A DNA stretch of 64,000 bases, taken from contig CM046847.1 in assembly GCA_025618425.1 (NCBI GenBank), positions 11,757,468 to 11,821,467 of the forward strand. The letters run 5' to 3'. Both the position numbers and the translations under genes were made by a program. Position 1 is the stretch's first letter. Each line of letters opens with the position of its first letter. Shown here one piece after another: positions 25,801 through 32,742 of this stretch. A model generated the notes under the pieces. It searched no databases, was not told the DNA's origin, and was given only the letters and a program-made list of their open reading frames with translations. The stretch is from Heliocidaris tuberculata (Eukaryota; Echinodermata; Echinoidea; Camarodonta; Echinometridae).

Positions 25801-26568
25801 GTTCTTCATCATGTCAAGGTCAATCATTAAAGTCCTTTTAAACTTCCTTTTGAAAACTCTTTTATCTAACATAATGGAAGTCATACTATCACAACAATGT
25901 ACTACATGTACAGTTGACAACAAAATTATTCACATCCTTACCACGTTTAGAATTTTGTTCAATTTGTTTAGTGAAAAATTGGTTTGTCCTGGTTTATGTT
26001 ACTTGAGTATGCGACAAACAATAGTAAGAATAATTACACAAGACACTTTACTAAATTTGATGGTTCAGGGATATTTTCTTTCTTTTTTTTTAAATGAAAG
26101 ATTGCTTGTCCAGAACTATTTATATATCATTAAATAGTTGCAAAACATGTACAGAATCTTAGAAATGTCTGAAACATGTATATTTTCAAAAAAATGTGCC
26201 TCAATGCCATGCCTGGACCGGGGTATGATTACTGAAAGAAAATGAATATAATAGCATTTCCATTGTTTTGCAAATGAGGTGAAACAACAATCATTGTTCA
26301 CTTACATCTCACAATTAAAAGTATTCAACCAATGCCCAAATTCCACTGGCCCACCTTTCATTCCTATGAAAAACATGTACATGTAAGACTTCAAAGTTCA
26401 AACTTACAAGGGGCATGAATAATTTTGTTGTTAACTGTACATGTTACATATACTTACCTCACATAGAAATCTTTGACGGTGTTTTGGACCGGTGTTGCGG
26501 ATATCGTAATCAGGGGTTAATTTCTTCTTCCCCAAGAAGCTGTACAAAAATGATTTCAGCTCACTCAT
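530..26568 (-). CDS. DHX9: DHX9 / RNA helicase A orthologue, 5' part (20 coding exons, 3' end off window)
   Basis: DEAH/RHA-family helicase that unwinds dsRNA, RNA:DNA hybrids and other structured nucleic acids, mainly in the nucleus. Coding exons in gene order, minus strand: 26568-26458, 25452-25312, 24605-24473, 23657-23581, 21644-21505, 16011-15965, 15516-15380, 12881-12780, 10181-10107, 9559-9368, 8663-8522, 7293-7211, 6710-6554, 5990-5890, 4673-4575, 3715-3601, 2706-2612, 1983-1910, 1452-1300, 690-530. All junctions are GT-AG and phases match; the sum is 2335 nt, about 778 codons. Domain order is two dsRNA-binding domains, a linker, RecA1, RecA2 and the start of the winged helix, as in human DHX9 (about 1270 aa). 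The HA2/OB region and Gly-rich tail must lie left of position 1. The start ATG sits 16 bp inside an exon whose acceptor ends at 26585. Boundaries come from reading splice sites and family alignment from memory, so single exons could shift by a few bases. Confidence 0.93.
1300..5990 (-). CDS. DHX9: DHX9 exons 14-19: acidic insertion and RecA2 domain
   Basis: Exon 5990-5890 encodes [15 protein letters not shown] followed by a basic run and six aspartates, the family's charged insertion. Exon 4673-4575 encodes an amphipathic stretch ending FDLIE. Exon 3715-3601 encodes [15 protein letters not shown] (motif IV region). Exon 2706-2612 encodes [13 protein letters not shown]. Exon 1983-1910 encodes [19 protein letters not shown] (motif V). 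Exon 1452-1300 encodes the motif VI arginine finger box [15 protein letters not shown] (about residues 701-708 for QRRGRAGR). The motif set is complete. Two copies of a roughly 370-bp dispersed repeat (about 2890-3265 and 3815-4195) flank the motif IV exon. Confidence 0.94.
2890..3265 (+). repeat. Dispersed ~370-bp repeat family A, copy 1
   Basis: Shares, in order, GAGTTCTGGGAAAGGTGAAA, TTTTATGTCAGTTTGGAAGA, a GCAGAACATTCAT-like block, CATTTCTGTGTGCA and CCAATTGCTTTGAGAC with three other copies (about 3815-4195, 14620-15000, 62120-62505). All four are in the same orientation. No TIR or tRNA head was recognised. Confidence 0.7.
3815..4195 (+). repeat. Dispersed repeat family A, copy 2
   Basis: Same block order as copy 1, ending in CTCAACTTTATCTTTAAGTT. 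It lies in the DHX9 intron on the 5' side of the motif IV exon. Confidence 0.7.
5688..5760 (-). repeat. tRNA-derived SINE head
   Basis: The minus strand shows an A-box-like TGTGGTATAGAGGATAAG and a B-box-like GGGATTGAATCCC at tRNA spacing, but no complete cloverleaf. Confidence 0.55.
6554..9559 (-). CDS. DHX9: DHX9 exons 10-13: RecA1 domain with Walker A and DEIH box
   Basis: Exon 9559-9368 carries Walker A/motif I as [17 protein letters not shown] (about residues 352-359 for GNTGCGKT). Exon 8663-8522 carries motif Ia, [17 protein letters not shown], and the GYSVRFD and MTVG segments. Exon 7293-7211 carries [12 protein letters not shown] (DEIH at about 452-455), the motif II form typical of DHX9 rather than the DEAH of most relatives. 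Exon 6710-6554 carries motif [10 protein letters not shown] (about 483-489), and VIEVYGR. All catalytic residues expected of an active ATPase are present. A mariner-like TIR element (7445-7959) and a hairpin (7972-8271) sit in the intron between the motif Ia and motif II exons. Confidence 0.95.
7445..7959. mobile_element. Mariner/Tc1-like MITE, TA-flanked (DHX9 intron)
   Basis: Inverted ends CAGTGTGAGTCAA (7445-7457) and TTGACTCACACTG (7947-7959), each bordered by TA, as expected for Tc1/mariner insertion. The 515-bp interior has a 77-codon ORF without recognised transposase motifs. Confidence 0.65.
7972..8271. repeat. Foldback, 75-bp arms
   Basis: Left arm 7972-8045 (GTGTCGAC, ACGCCATCCTAGATCCTCCC) and right arm about 8195-8271 (GGGAGGATCTAGGATGGCGT, GTCGACAC) are inverted copies around a spacer of about 150 bp. 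It starts 12 bp after the mariner-like element. Confidence 0.75.
10107..12881 (-). CDS. DHX9: DHX9 exons 8-9: linker leading into the helicase core
   Basis: Exon 12881-12780 encodes [20 protein letters not shown] followed by a proline-rich turn, matching human VEPYKVNLSQDLEHQL. Exon 10181-10107 encodes [16 protein letters not shown] and runs to YRK, matching the human segment with EQISMDLKNEL. Human DHX9 has about 60 additional residues between these blocks, so this orthologue has a shorter linker. The intron between carries a purine-rich GA tract (12440-12690), a telomere-like repeat (11.1-11.3 kb), a SINE head and a foldback element (10603-10995). Confidence 0.88.
10603..10995. mobile_element. 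Small TIR element next to a SINE head
   Basis: Inverted ends GGTATTCAATTCA (10603-10615) and TGAATTGAATACC (10983-10995) border a 393-bp AT-rich interior with repeated ACTTAGC/TAAGTAAA words. Confidence 0.55.
11008..11085 (-). repeat. tRNA-derived SINE head
   Basis: Minus-strand A-box-like TGGTCTATTAGATAGTAGA and B-box-like GGTTCAATTCTT at tRNA spacing. Confidence 0.5.
11096..11350 (+). repeat. Telomere-like dispersed repeat (family T) copy
   Basis: Starts with ATATGCTCCAGCGACAT, continues as four to five TTAGGG units and then degenerate TTAGGTTT words, and ends near CAATTGTCACCAGACAATG. The same framework occurs at about 4340-4470 (reverse), 24110-24190, 26790-26960, 28140-28260, 46905-47060 and 57660-57990 (reverse). 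Confidence 0.6.
12440..12690 (+). repeat. Purine-rich GA tract
   Basis: About 250 bp of GAGA, GGAA and GGGA words on the plus strand (polypyrimidine on the DHX9 sense strand), in the intron 5' of exon 9. The ORFs here are low-complexity artefacts. Confidence 0.85.
13606..13676 (-). tRNA. tRNA-His(GTG) gene or recent pseudogene in a DHX9 intron
   Basis: The 71-nt minus-strand sequence folds as a full cloverleaf. It has a 7-bp acceptor stem GCCGTGA/TCACTGC (third pair mismatched C-T) and D stem GTCT/AGAC. The anticodon stem is TTACA/TGTAA with loop TTGTGAA (anticodon GTG). The T stem is CCAGG/CCTGG with loop TTCGAAT. The B-box GGTTCGAATCC is canonical. An oligo-T run (A-run at 13592-13597 on the plus strand) follows about 9 nt after the 3' end, as expected for RNA polymerase III termination. 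It lies between DHX9 exons 7 and 8, on the same strand. The mismatch and the 4-nt variable loop leave open a pseudogene or SINE head. Confidence 0.65.
14030..14208. mobile_element. MITE family G, copy A
   Basis: Ends GGCCCGAAGTCACAAAAG and CTTGTGAATTTGGGCC are inverted. The interior holds AACCATGGTTTAAACC. Related copies lie at 26987-27193 and about 25083-25290. Confidence 0.7.
14620..15000 (+). repeat. Dispersed repeat family A, copy 3
   Basis: Contains GGGTTCTGGGAATGGTGAAA, GGGCCGAACATTCATG and CCCAATTGCTTTGAGACAG, ending CTCAACTTTACCTTCAA. Confidence 0.7.
15167..15294. mobile_element. Short TIR element flanked by TA microsatellites
   Basis: Inverted arms CGTTTAGGGGAATCC and GGATTCCCCCTAACG border about 90 bp with ACGG/CCGT-type words. 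(TA)n runs lie on both sides (about 15088-15140 and 15309-15362), as if the element had inserted in a TA repeat. A G-run of about 19 bases lies at 15049-15067. Confidence 0.6.
15380..21644 (-). CDS. DHX9: DHX9 exons 5-7: second dsRNA-binding domain, with a 47-bp microexon
   Basis: Exon 21644-21505 encodes [18 protein letters not shown] and [12 protein letters not shown], matching the start of human dsRBD2. The 47-bp exon 16011-15965 encodes [15 protein letters not shown], the central beta strands, too short for a simple ORF scan. Exon 15516-15380 encodes [20 protein letters not shown], the lysine-bearing N-terminal end of the last helix. The domain spans roughly residues 155-240. Phases (2, 1, 0) join exactly. 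The last donor, gtacat, is the weakest in the gene. The 5.5-kb intron 16012-21504 holds only repeats, including the CATGTGATC-type cluster at 19.5-20.8 kb. Confidence 0.92.
16231..16352 (+). repeat. 30-bp tandem repeat with a 21-bp palindrome
   Basis: CCACTTATTGTACGAA recurs at about 30-bp spacing three to four times. Between the first two copies lies the perfect palindrome GAGTTATCAC-A-GTGATAACTC. Confidence 0.7.
19525..20770 (+). repeat. Cluster of diverged CATGTGATC...CACATGAC units
   Basis: Four related blocks (about 19525-19620, 20200-20310, 20415-20520, 20685-20770) each read GTCATGTGATC, a CCAGGCT(C/A)T-like middle, ATCACCTGAT and ATCACATGACATATCTT. All lie in one DHX9 intron. Confidence 0.65.
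21837..22879. mobile_element. TIR element containing a 147-bp tandem array (DHX9 intron)
   Basis: Inverted ends TGTCCCCGCCG (21837-21847) and CGGCGGGGACA (22869-22879). Inside are tandem units beginning GTGTAGAAGTTTGG at 22061, 22208, 22355, 22502 and 22649: exactly 147 bp apart with few substitutions. An ACGG tetranucleotide run (about 22758-22797), a CA repeat and a GC-rich end follow. No ORF of transposase type. It lies between DHX9 exons 4 and 5. Confidence 0.75.
22010..22735 (+). repeat. 147-bp minisatellite array, about five units
   Basis: Five in-phase copies of a 147-bp unit. Each contains GAAGCCCCCACCCA, CAATCGGAATCAAA and TTGCATAAATTTGCATAATT. The last copy is truncated at the ACGG run. 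Identity between neighbouring units is very high by eye. Confidence 0.9.
23067..23490 (-). repeat. 424-bp dispersed repeat, copy 1
   Basis: Begins TTCCTCGGAAAAGAACC and ends in (CAA)n. The reverse complement recurs at 41149-41575 with only scattered substitutions, including the internal TA-rich tracts. A 71-codon minus-strand ORF (23275-23060) starting [20 protein letters not shown] runs through this copy. The (CAA)n end resembles a retroposon tail. No known family recognised. Confidence 0.8.
23581..24605 (-). CDS. DHX9: DHX9 exons 3-4: Gly/Met/Pro-rich linker between the dsRNA-binding domains
   Basis: Exon 24605-24473 encodes a serine-, proline- and glycine-rich segment with [14 protein letters not shown], ending in phase 1. 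Exon 23657-23581 completes the codon and encodes a short charged stretch ending [11 protein letters not shown], joining AEGADMNA of the next exon. This is the poorly conserved linker of the family; the human protein has a differently composed acidic linker of similar position. The assignment rests on splice-phase continuity on both sides more than on sequence identity. Confidence 0.85.
25083..25290. mobile_element. MITE family G, copy C (degenerate right end)
   Basis: Left end GGCCCAAATTCACACAGG and internal ACCATGGTTTA words match the other family G copies. The right end is eroded. It lies about 20 bp from the DHX9 exon 2 donor. Confidence 0.55.
25312..26568 (-). CDS. DHX9: DHX9 exons 1-2 (coding): first dsRNA-binding domain
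   Basis: Exon 26568-26458 encodes 37 residues beginning [16 protein letters not shown], close to the human start (M-x-x-[LV]-K-[SN]-F-L-Y). Exon 25452-25312 encodes 47 residues with [19 protein letters not shown], the conserved second half of dsRBD1: the S-x-K-K-D-[AS]-Q-x-N-A-A stretch carries the lysines that contact the RNA phosphates. Together they cover residues 1-84. The exon 1 donor is gtaagt and the exon 2 donor gtgagt. The intron between (25453-26457) shows only AT-rich sequence. A TIR element (about 25083-25290) ends just downstream of the exon 2 donor. Confidence 0.93.
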
Positions 26569-26986
26569 GGTGCAATGTGTTCACCTAAAAAAAATACAGA
26601 CGAAGAATGACGAATAGTTCTTTCTAATTATAAAAGAGTCAGCAGTCTTCACAAAATATACAGCAATATAACAAAATAGCGATTAAGCAGTGAAAAATTA
26701 ATATGAATTTATATAGTAATCTTTTCCTGGTTAAAAAGTATGTTGGTGCATCTCCACTAAGCAGTGATGATGATCCAACATTTGTTCTGGGTTTTATTTC
26801 ATGAGAGATATGAGTTTAGGGTGGCGATTGGTTTTTAGGATAGGTTCAGGGTTAGGGTTAAGTACATGTGTATAGTGTTTGGCCCAGGATGATAAGATGG
26901 AAGTTAGGAATTCAGTTAGTGTATAGCAATTGTGACTGGAGCATGTGTCACACAACCCAACAAAGCAATTTCCTTTTAAACTTAAA

Positions 26987-27193
26987 GGCCCGAATTCACA
27001 AAGAAGGTTTAAACCATGGGTAAGGTTTAAACCTCCGTAAGCATACTAAAACAAGCGCAAGTAAGCACACATTGCCCATGTGCACGCTCAAAGAAAATAT
27101 ATGAGATCGGATTCCGTGCGAACGTACACTTAAAATACCCAGGAGAGGGTTTAAACCATGGTTTAAACCAAACCTCCTTTGTGAATTTGGGCC
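26987..27193. mobile_element. MITE family G, copy B
   Basis: Well-preserved inverted ends GGCCCGAATTCACAAAG and TTTGTGAATTTGGGCC, with subterminal GGTTTAAACC palindromes. In DHX9 intron 1. Confidence 0.75.
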
Positions 27194-28048
27194 AAAGTGT
27201 ACCAATCACCAAAAGATATTTTGCACTGTATATGTTAGGGATTCAATAGACCAGTTCGGAGTTAGCTTGGGTACAAATGACCCCCCAAAATCCACATATC
27301 TTTTGCACATAGAGACATCCTACTTTGTGCCTTTTAGAATAGTCACTGCCCAAAAGGGTGAAGGTGATTCATGAATACCTTTTGTTAGCCCACTGTAGAA
27401 GAATACTTCCAGCTGTGTATCAAAGAATGTCCCTCTGATAAATACATAAATAATGATTACATGACTATCATGAGCATGTATCCAGTACCCGTCTCAGTGG
27501 GTTTTACAATTTGGGTACAAATGACCTTTATCTGCTCATGCTCAGATTGTATCTACGAACTGGCTTATTATTCACTATAATATGAGCTTCAAAATATTGA
27601 TTCTACAAAGATATATTGCAAGTTGAAATACACTCCCAATTAACATAACAGCGACTTGTGAAAAGACTAGGCAATGCATCTGTGCGCTCTTGCATAGAAT
27701 AAGTGCCCAAGTGGAACCTTTATTTTCTTCTTGCTCCTTAACCGTTAACCCAATGAAAGTCAGGTAAAGTGCTTTGAAGTTGATTTTATACACTCTAGCT
27801 GTACACAAATCCATTTTTTTACATGATTGGTACACTTTAACTAATTTAGGATGAGTCAAGCATACTGTGCCTTTTAAAGCAGATGCAATGTCCCGAATGC
27901 CTGAATAATGTCGATTCTCATGGTACATGTGCTGAAATAATGTATGTGGTACCGTTACGGTACAAGTACGGTACATATACACAGCAAGCGCACACACTGT
28001 ACTGCACCATGGGTGGTTCTACCACTTTGACAGCTGCAGGCGACTTAC

Positions 28049-28090
28049 GTCGTCAATCTTTGTAATGAAGATGGCGGCGAATATCACACC
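28049..28090 (-). promoter_or_regulatory. Probable DHX9 first (5' UTR) exon end and YY1-type promoter element
   Basis: On the minus strand a strong donor, GACGAC followed by gtaagt, falls at 28049/28048. The start-codon exon opens with an acceptor (oligo-T then ag) ending at 26585, so a non-coding first exon upstream is required. About 20 bases upstream of this donor lies the word AAGATGGCGGC (plus strand 28068-28078), the YY1 consensus typical of TATA-less housekeeping promoters close to the transcription start. Intron 1 would be 26585-28048. The exon link is inference; no transcript data are available. Confidence 0.5.
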
Positions 28091-28265
28091 ATCCAACAGT
28101 GCCCTCTTGAGTGCCGCATCTAAATCCCTTTAATTCACCAAATATGTAGGGTTTGGGTTGCAATATGAGTTTAGGTTAGGTTTAGGGTTAGGTTTGGGTT
28201 TGGAATAGCATGTGGTCCATGGTTGAATTTAGGATTTCGGTTAGTGTAGGATACTACACTAGAGA

Positions 28266-28345
28266 AGGCGTAATGGCTCAGTGGGAGAGCAGTGGTCTCT
28301 TAACTGGGAGGACCCGGGATTGAAACCGGGATTAAAACCAAGTGG
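28266..28345 (+). repeat. tRNA-derived SINE head
   Basis: A-box-like TGGCTCAGTGGGAGAGCA and a B-box-like GGGATTGAAACC at tRNA spacing, directly after a telomere-like family T copy. Confidence 0.55.
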
Positions 28346-28365
28346 ATGTGCTAATATACTATCAA

Positions 28366-28515
28366 TACATGGTTGGGAGTGCGTTAGTGCGATCCGGCAA
28401 CACAAAGGTTTTTATCGTGGTGTACTAACGCACGAGGCGTAGCCGAGTGTTAGATACCACGATAAAAACCTGCGTGTTGCCGGATCGCACTAACGCATGA
28501 ACTCACAACCATGTG
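28366..28515. repeat. Hairpin element 1 of the ACCCGTTTTATAA family
   Basis: Arms of about 70 bp (GCGTTAGTGCGATCCGGCAA and TTGCCGGATCGCACTAACGC) around a centre containing CGAGGCGTAGCCGAG. Followed by GTTTTATAAAACGGGTC and a TCTACAA repeat (28535-28566). Confidence 0.8.
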
Positions 28516-28748
28516 TTAATAGTTTTATAAAACGGGTCTACAATCTACAATCTACAATCTACAATCTTAGCGTGTAAAAACATATAGCCAAACCGAGTCG
28601 TATCGTCTGCGCTACATGTTTACATGTTTACAGATCCGGTTTGATCCGGATTAGCCGTGCGTTAGTCCCATTGCCGTGCGTTAGTACTTTTTTTTTTGCA
28701 CGGTCATGTGGTGGTGTTATTTGACCAATCAGGATGGCTACATTCTTG

Positions 28749-28946
28749 AACCCGTTTTATAATATACAAATAATGCATGTTTGCGAGTGCATTGGTGAAT
28801 ATGCACTGCACGAATGTTAAGTCACAATGGGATAATAAATGAGACTTGTCGACTTCATTATCCGTCTCATTGTGACTTAACCGAGTGCAGTGCATATCAC
28901 TAATGCTCGAGCCACAAAACATGCATTATTTGTTTTATAAAACGGG
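28749..28946. repeat. Hairpin element 2 of the ACCCGTTTTATAA family
   Basis: Ends CCCGTTTTATAA and TTTTATAAAACGGG are inverted. The arms ATGCACTGCAC, TTAAGTCACAATG and CATTGTGACTTAA pair with few mismatches. Confidence 0.8.
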
Positions 28947-29324
28947 TCAACAATATTGAATATAAAGTCAAAAAAATGGTTACAAACCCCATCGAAATGC
29001 AAAGAATCTCACAGTCAAGGAGGCCGCCATTTGCTTTCCTTTATGACATCACATTAAGCGCAGTCAAAAAGTATAATGCATGTGTCAGTGTGCACATAAA
29101 AGTCCTTGCCATGGCCTTCCTATATGAAACTATGTGCATTTCATCGCGTCTTAAGTTTGTACGCCCTAGCGGTATGCATACGCGCATCTCATTCTCAGCC
29201 ATGCATTATCACTTTTTGCTGTGCACTTTTTGCACTCCCGTGCATGTTAGCGAAAAAATAAAGAGCGCACCACGTGACTCATTTCAGTGCATCTGATTGG
29301 CTACATTCTTGAACCCATTTTATT

Positions 29325-29670
29325 ATGCCCTTCGGTAAGGCATTAATCCTTATTACCAGGTCCCTCGGAGAGGACTTAAAGTCATCGGTCCCCTGGTTGC
29401 TTACTTACCAGCATAAAGTGCTTTCTTAGCAGTCAGGTAAAATAAAGTAAACCATCAACCTTTACTGACCAGGGAACTATTGTGAATGGAGCATGTGTTG
29501 TACAACGGTCAACGGTCAACCACTGCTCTAAGTCCTATCCCCGAGACTTGGTAACGAGGATAAATGCCTAACCTAAGGTCACTAGCATGTTGATTTGGTT
29601 TCGAACTGAGGACCTCCTGGTGGGGAGACTACTGATCTAACACTGTGCCATCATTGCCTCCTTGTTGAGC
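29325..29670 (-). mobile_element. tRNA-headed SINE
   Basis: The minus strand has a tRNA-like head (GATGGCACAGTGTTAGATCA, B-box-like CTCAGTTCGAAACC) near 29585-29665. It has a body ending in TAATGCCTTACCGAAGGGCA, a motif common at the 3' end of invertebrate SINEs. Confidence 0.6.
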
Positions 29671-29782
29671 CTTTGTTGAATACACAATTACACATCCCAG
29701 GATAATCCTGTCCTTGAATTAGGCACGATTGCAACAGGAAAAAATAGACCCCCATGTTCATCTTCCTTATTTGGTAAGAATA

Positions 29783-29961
29783 CAGTGGAACCTTGTTATA
29801 AAGAAGACTGTCATAACAAACTCGTTATAAGAAGGTAATTTTGCTGGTCCCACTTCTTTGTACATGTATTCCAATGTTTATTAGCCCTGATATACCAAGG
29901 TTTCTATATAAAGAGGTAATGTCCTTGGTCCCAATGAGTTTGTTATAACGAGGTTCAACTG
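29783..29961. mobile_element. Pogo/Tigger-like MITE with TA target duplication
   Basis: Inverted ends CAGTGGAACCTTGTTATAA and TTATAACGAGGTTCAACTG, each bordered by TA (29781-29782 and 29962-29963). The 179-bp interior has internal repeats of GTTATAA-type words. The terminal sequence resembles pogo/Tigger elements. Confidence 0.7.
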
Positions 29962-30275
29962 TAGTATGAAGCTACTCAGCGACCCTGAATGTGCTACAGT
30001 TTTCCCCAAATTAATATGAATGGTTGAAGTTAAGAAGTAATACTTAGTGATCTTCTTCACGTACAAGTAACTCCTCAACAACATTTGTGAAGATGTACAT
30101 GTAACTCCTCAACACCATTTGTGAAGGTGTAAAGCTTGGGGTGCTACAGCTCCCACTAAAATCAGGCCACAAAGGGTACCAGATTTCTCTCATCTTACTA
30201 AATCAATAATATGTTTTAAAATGCAAGCTGAAATATCATCTTCTGAATGTTTATATGTAAAACATGCAGAAGAAG

Positions 30276-30307
30276 ACATCTGATGCACTTGTCAGTGCAT
30301 CAGATGT
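30276..30307. repeat. Perfect 13-bp stem-loop
   Basis: ACATCTGATGCAC, a six-base loop TTGTCA, then GTGCATCAGATGT. Function unknown. Confidence 0.7.
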
Positions 30308-31809
30308 TTCCCTTGATAGTTTTCATTCATTCATTTATTTCATATTGTTAATACTGAAATAATGATGCTATCAGGATCATATTCACATGGAATCCTTTCT
30401 ATTTATTATGATCTTTTCTCTTTTTTATTCATTTACCATAATGTAATACCAAAATCTTGACATCATTTTTCAGTTTTTTCCCCTAAATGCTTAAATTTCT
30501 TTACTACAAATCTGAACATTATGTTCCACACAAAAAATTACGACAAAATTTTGGTACGACTTATGATTTTGCCAATGCGCATGGGTAACGTGTACATTAT
30601 AGTGATCATACAATTATCACTTTCATATTAATTTTTTTTTTAAATGCATTTCCGTAAGTCCTTATTATCTTGATTTGTTAAGTCTTCTTTGATGATTATT
30701 GATCCACATTCGATGCACATTTTAATAATACATCTGCTTATTCATTTACACTTCCCGTCACCTGTTTCTTGTTCATTCTCACAACTTTGTAAGATATTAT
30801 ATTGTATTACTCCAATAAGCTTTGCTTTAACCTAATAGGCTCCTTCATATCCTCAATTCCAATTTCGTTAGTTAGTCATTATTTTACAAGTAATGACAAG
30901 CAAACCAAAGTGATGTTGTATATTTTATGTACTTATGTTTATTAAAAATAACCTGTATCATTCTTATCAAATTATTTCTTGTAAACAAAACTGACAATAT
31001 GTCAGTGAAATGTGAAATATAAAAATAAAGCAACCCTTTGAACACGTGAGATATGTAAAAGTGGAAATTTCACTCGATTAATTTTTCGCGCTTGGCTCAT
31101 AGGCAAAAGAATACAAAAATAAAAATATCTGCGTGTTTTTATTTTTGTGCAAATTTCATGATGTGCGAAAATTTCCACACTGAGAAATATTCCACGTTTA
31201 CAGTATTATACAATTATACAATTGATGGTAACTGTAATTTTAAGTTTCAGTATACCATTTCACCCCAAATAAAAAAAATAAAGAGAGAAAAAATAAATGT
31301 GGATATCATTTGGAAGCTATATAATCATGAAGAGTTTCTTCAGTTTGAAAATGGTAATAATAAATAATCAAATGCTTAAAACAAACCCCCAAAACGGGGG
31401 ATCGCAACTAATTCCCCATCTCCTGATCACACTTCCACCATAAAGATAAAAATGGAAAGCTAGCTGTGCAGTAAGCAAGAAATCAGGAATAACGATCACT
31501 TCTTTTTTACTTCTTCTGGAATATCAAGCACATTTTCTTTTCATCTCTACCGACCATAAATAAAACATGGTTAGATTTCTTTGCTCTGACTCAAAACAAA
31601 TATTCCTTCCTTATGTAATGATGGTATCCCTAACTGAACTTGTTTTGCTTCTCTATACTTTCATAGTGGTAGTACAGCATCAGACTAAGATCATTTACAT
31701 ACAATGATAGGAAATAAAAGTGTTTATCATTCAAGATTTTTGCCCAGAGTGAACAAAAGGTTGAGTTTAATCACATAGAAGTTCTTTCTTGGATATTTGT
31801 GGCCCTCAG

Positions 31810-32316
31810 CTAAAAGCCCTCAAAGTCTTCGTCGTCAATCTCTTCTTTGAAGACCGATCTCAGCAAAGTCATATTCTCCTCCAGGTCTTCTGGTAGGGGG
31901 TTGGAAGTAAGTTTGGGGGTGGAGATCCCATGCCGACCCATGAAGCCTGAAGCCCAGGAAAAACTGGCTGTAAAGTCTGCAATGCCAGCTTCAGTGGCAA
32001 ACTCCTTTGCCTTGCGTCGAAGTGCACTGACCGACATTCTGTTCCCTTGCTGTCGCTCTTCTGTGATCCAGATGATGAGCTGTTCTTCCAGCTGTGGCCA
32101 CTTTGCTGTTCCTCCCCTCTGCGCCTTCTTCTGCCCTGGAATCTCCAGCAGTTTTGCCTTGTTTGCCAGCCAACGACGAACGTTGGACTCGTCAATGCCA
32201 AACTCCCTTCCTGCTGCCCGGTTGCCCTTCTTCTCAGCTACCTTGCATACTGACAGCTTAAACGAAGCAGTGAAAGCTTTTCGGGACTGTAGCACCTTGA
32301 GGGTCTTTCGAGGCAT
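31810..32316 (-). CDS. HTH CENPB-type / pogo-like DNA-binding protein without transposase domain
   Basis: Intact single-exon ORF of 168 codons. Residues about 14-50 (SFKLSVCKVAEKKGNRAAGR, then EFGIDESNVRRWLANK) form a Brinker/pogo-type homeodomain-like helix-turn-helix. Residues about 70-135 (LEEQLIIWI, VSALRRKAKEF, FSWASGFMGRHGIS) form the CENPB-type second HTH found at the N terminus of pogo/Tigger transposases. The protein then ends after about 30 residues in an acidic tail (EEIDDEDFEGF) where a transposase would continue into the DDE domain. A polypyrimidine run with tcttcag lies directly before the ATG, so a spliced 5' leader is plausible. It could be a domesticated DNA-binding protein, a transposon accessory protein, or the first exon of a larger gene. 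No DDE motif was found in the 1.5 kb downstream. Confidence 0.75.
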   Translation of the reverse strand: MPRKTLKVLQSRKAFTASFKLSVCKVAEKKGNRAAGREFGIDESNVRRWLANKAKLLEIPGQKKAQRGGTAKWPQLEEQLIIWITEERQQGNRMSVSALRRKAKEFATEAGIADFTASFSWASGFMGRHGISTPKLTSNPLPEDLEENMTLLRSVFKEEIDDEDFEGF

Positions 32317-32742
32317 CCTGAAGATAAAAACCAGTCAAGTGGCGACCTCTGCAAGTGTTTGATGGACGATTGTGGCTGTACTGTATCTATGTCAGGACTT
32401 TGCCTTTCCACATTCCAATGCTGTATAAAAGATGTTGAGTCAGTTTTAAATTCCTATAAAACCAGAGTTTAACGCATCAAATAACCTACAGAAAAAGGAG
32501 ATTACGTCAGATTCTCTTTGGCATGGCAGTGGTAGAATTTTGGAATCTTAAAAAGAACACAATATTTTCATTTCGTCACTGACCGAGTTAACTATTTTGA
32601 GGTTGAGCCAAGATCTATGTGAAATTAGCAATAGCTTTACCTAACAATAATTATAATGATCTATTTATTTTAATGATGATCAAAATTACATCAGGCCACC
32701 CTGAAAGGATAATGAAACTCAATGTCTGAAATGAGCTGTGTC

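Noticed and set aside
27575..27997. 140-codon minus-strand ORF in the inferred DHX9 intron 1
   Set aside because: No recognisable domain, no conserved splice context, and composition like surrounding intron. Kept out for lack of support.
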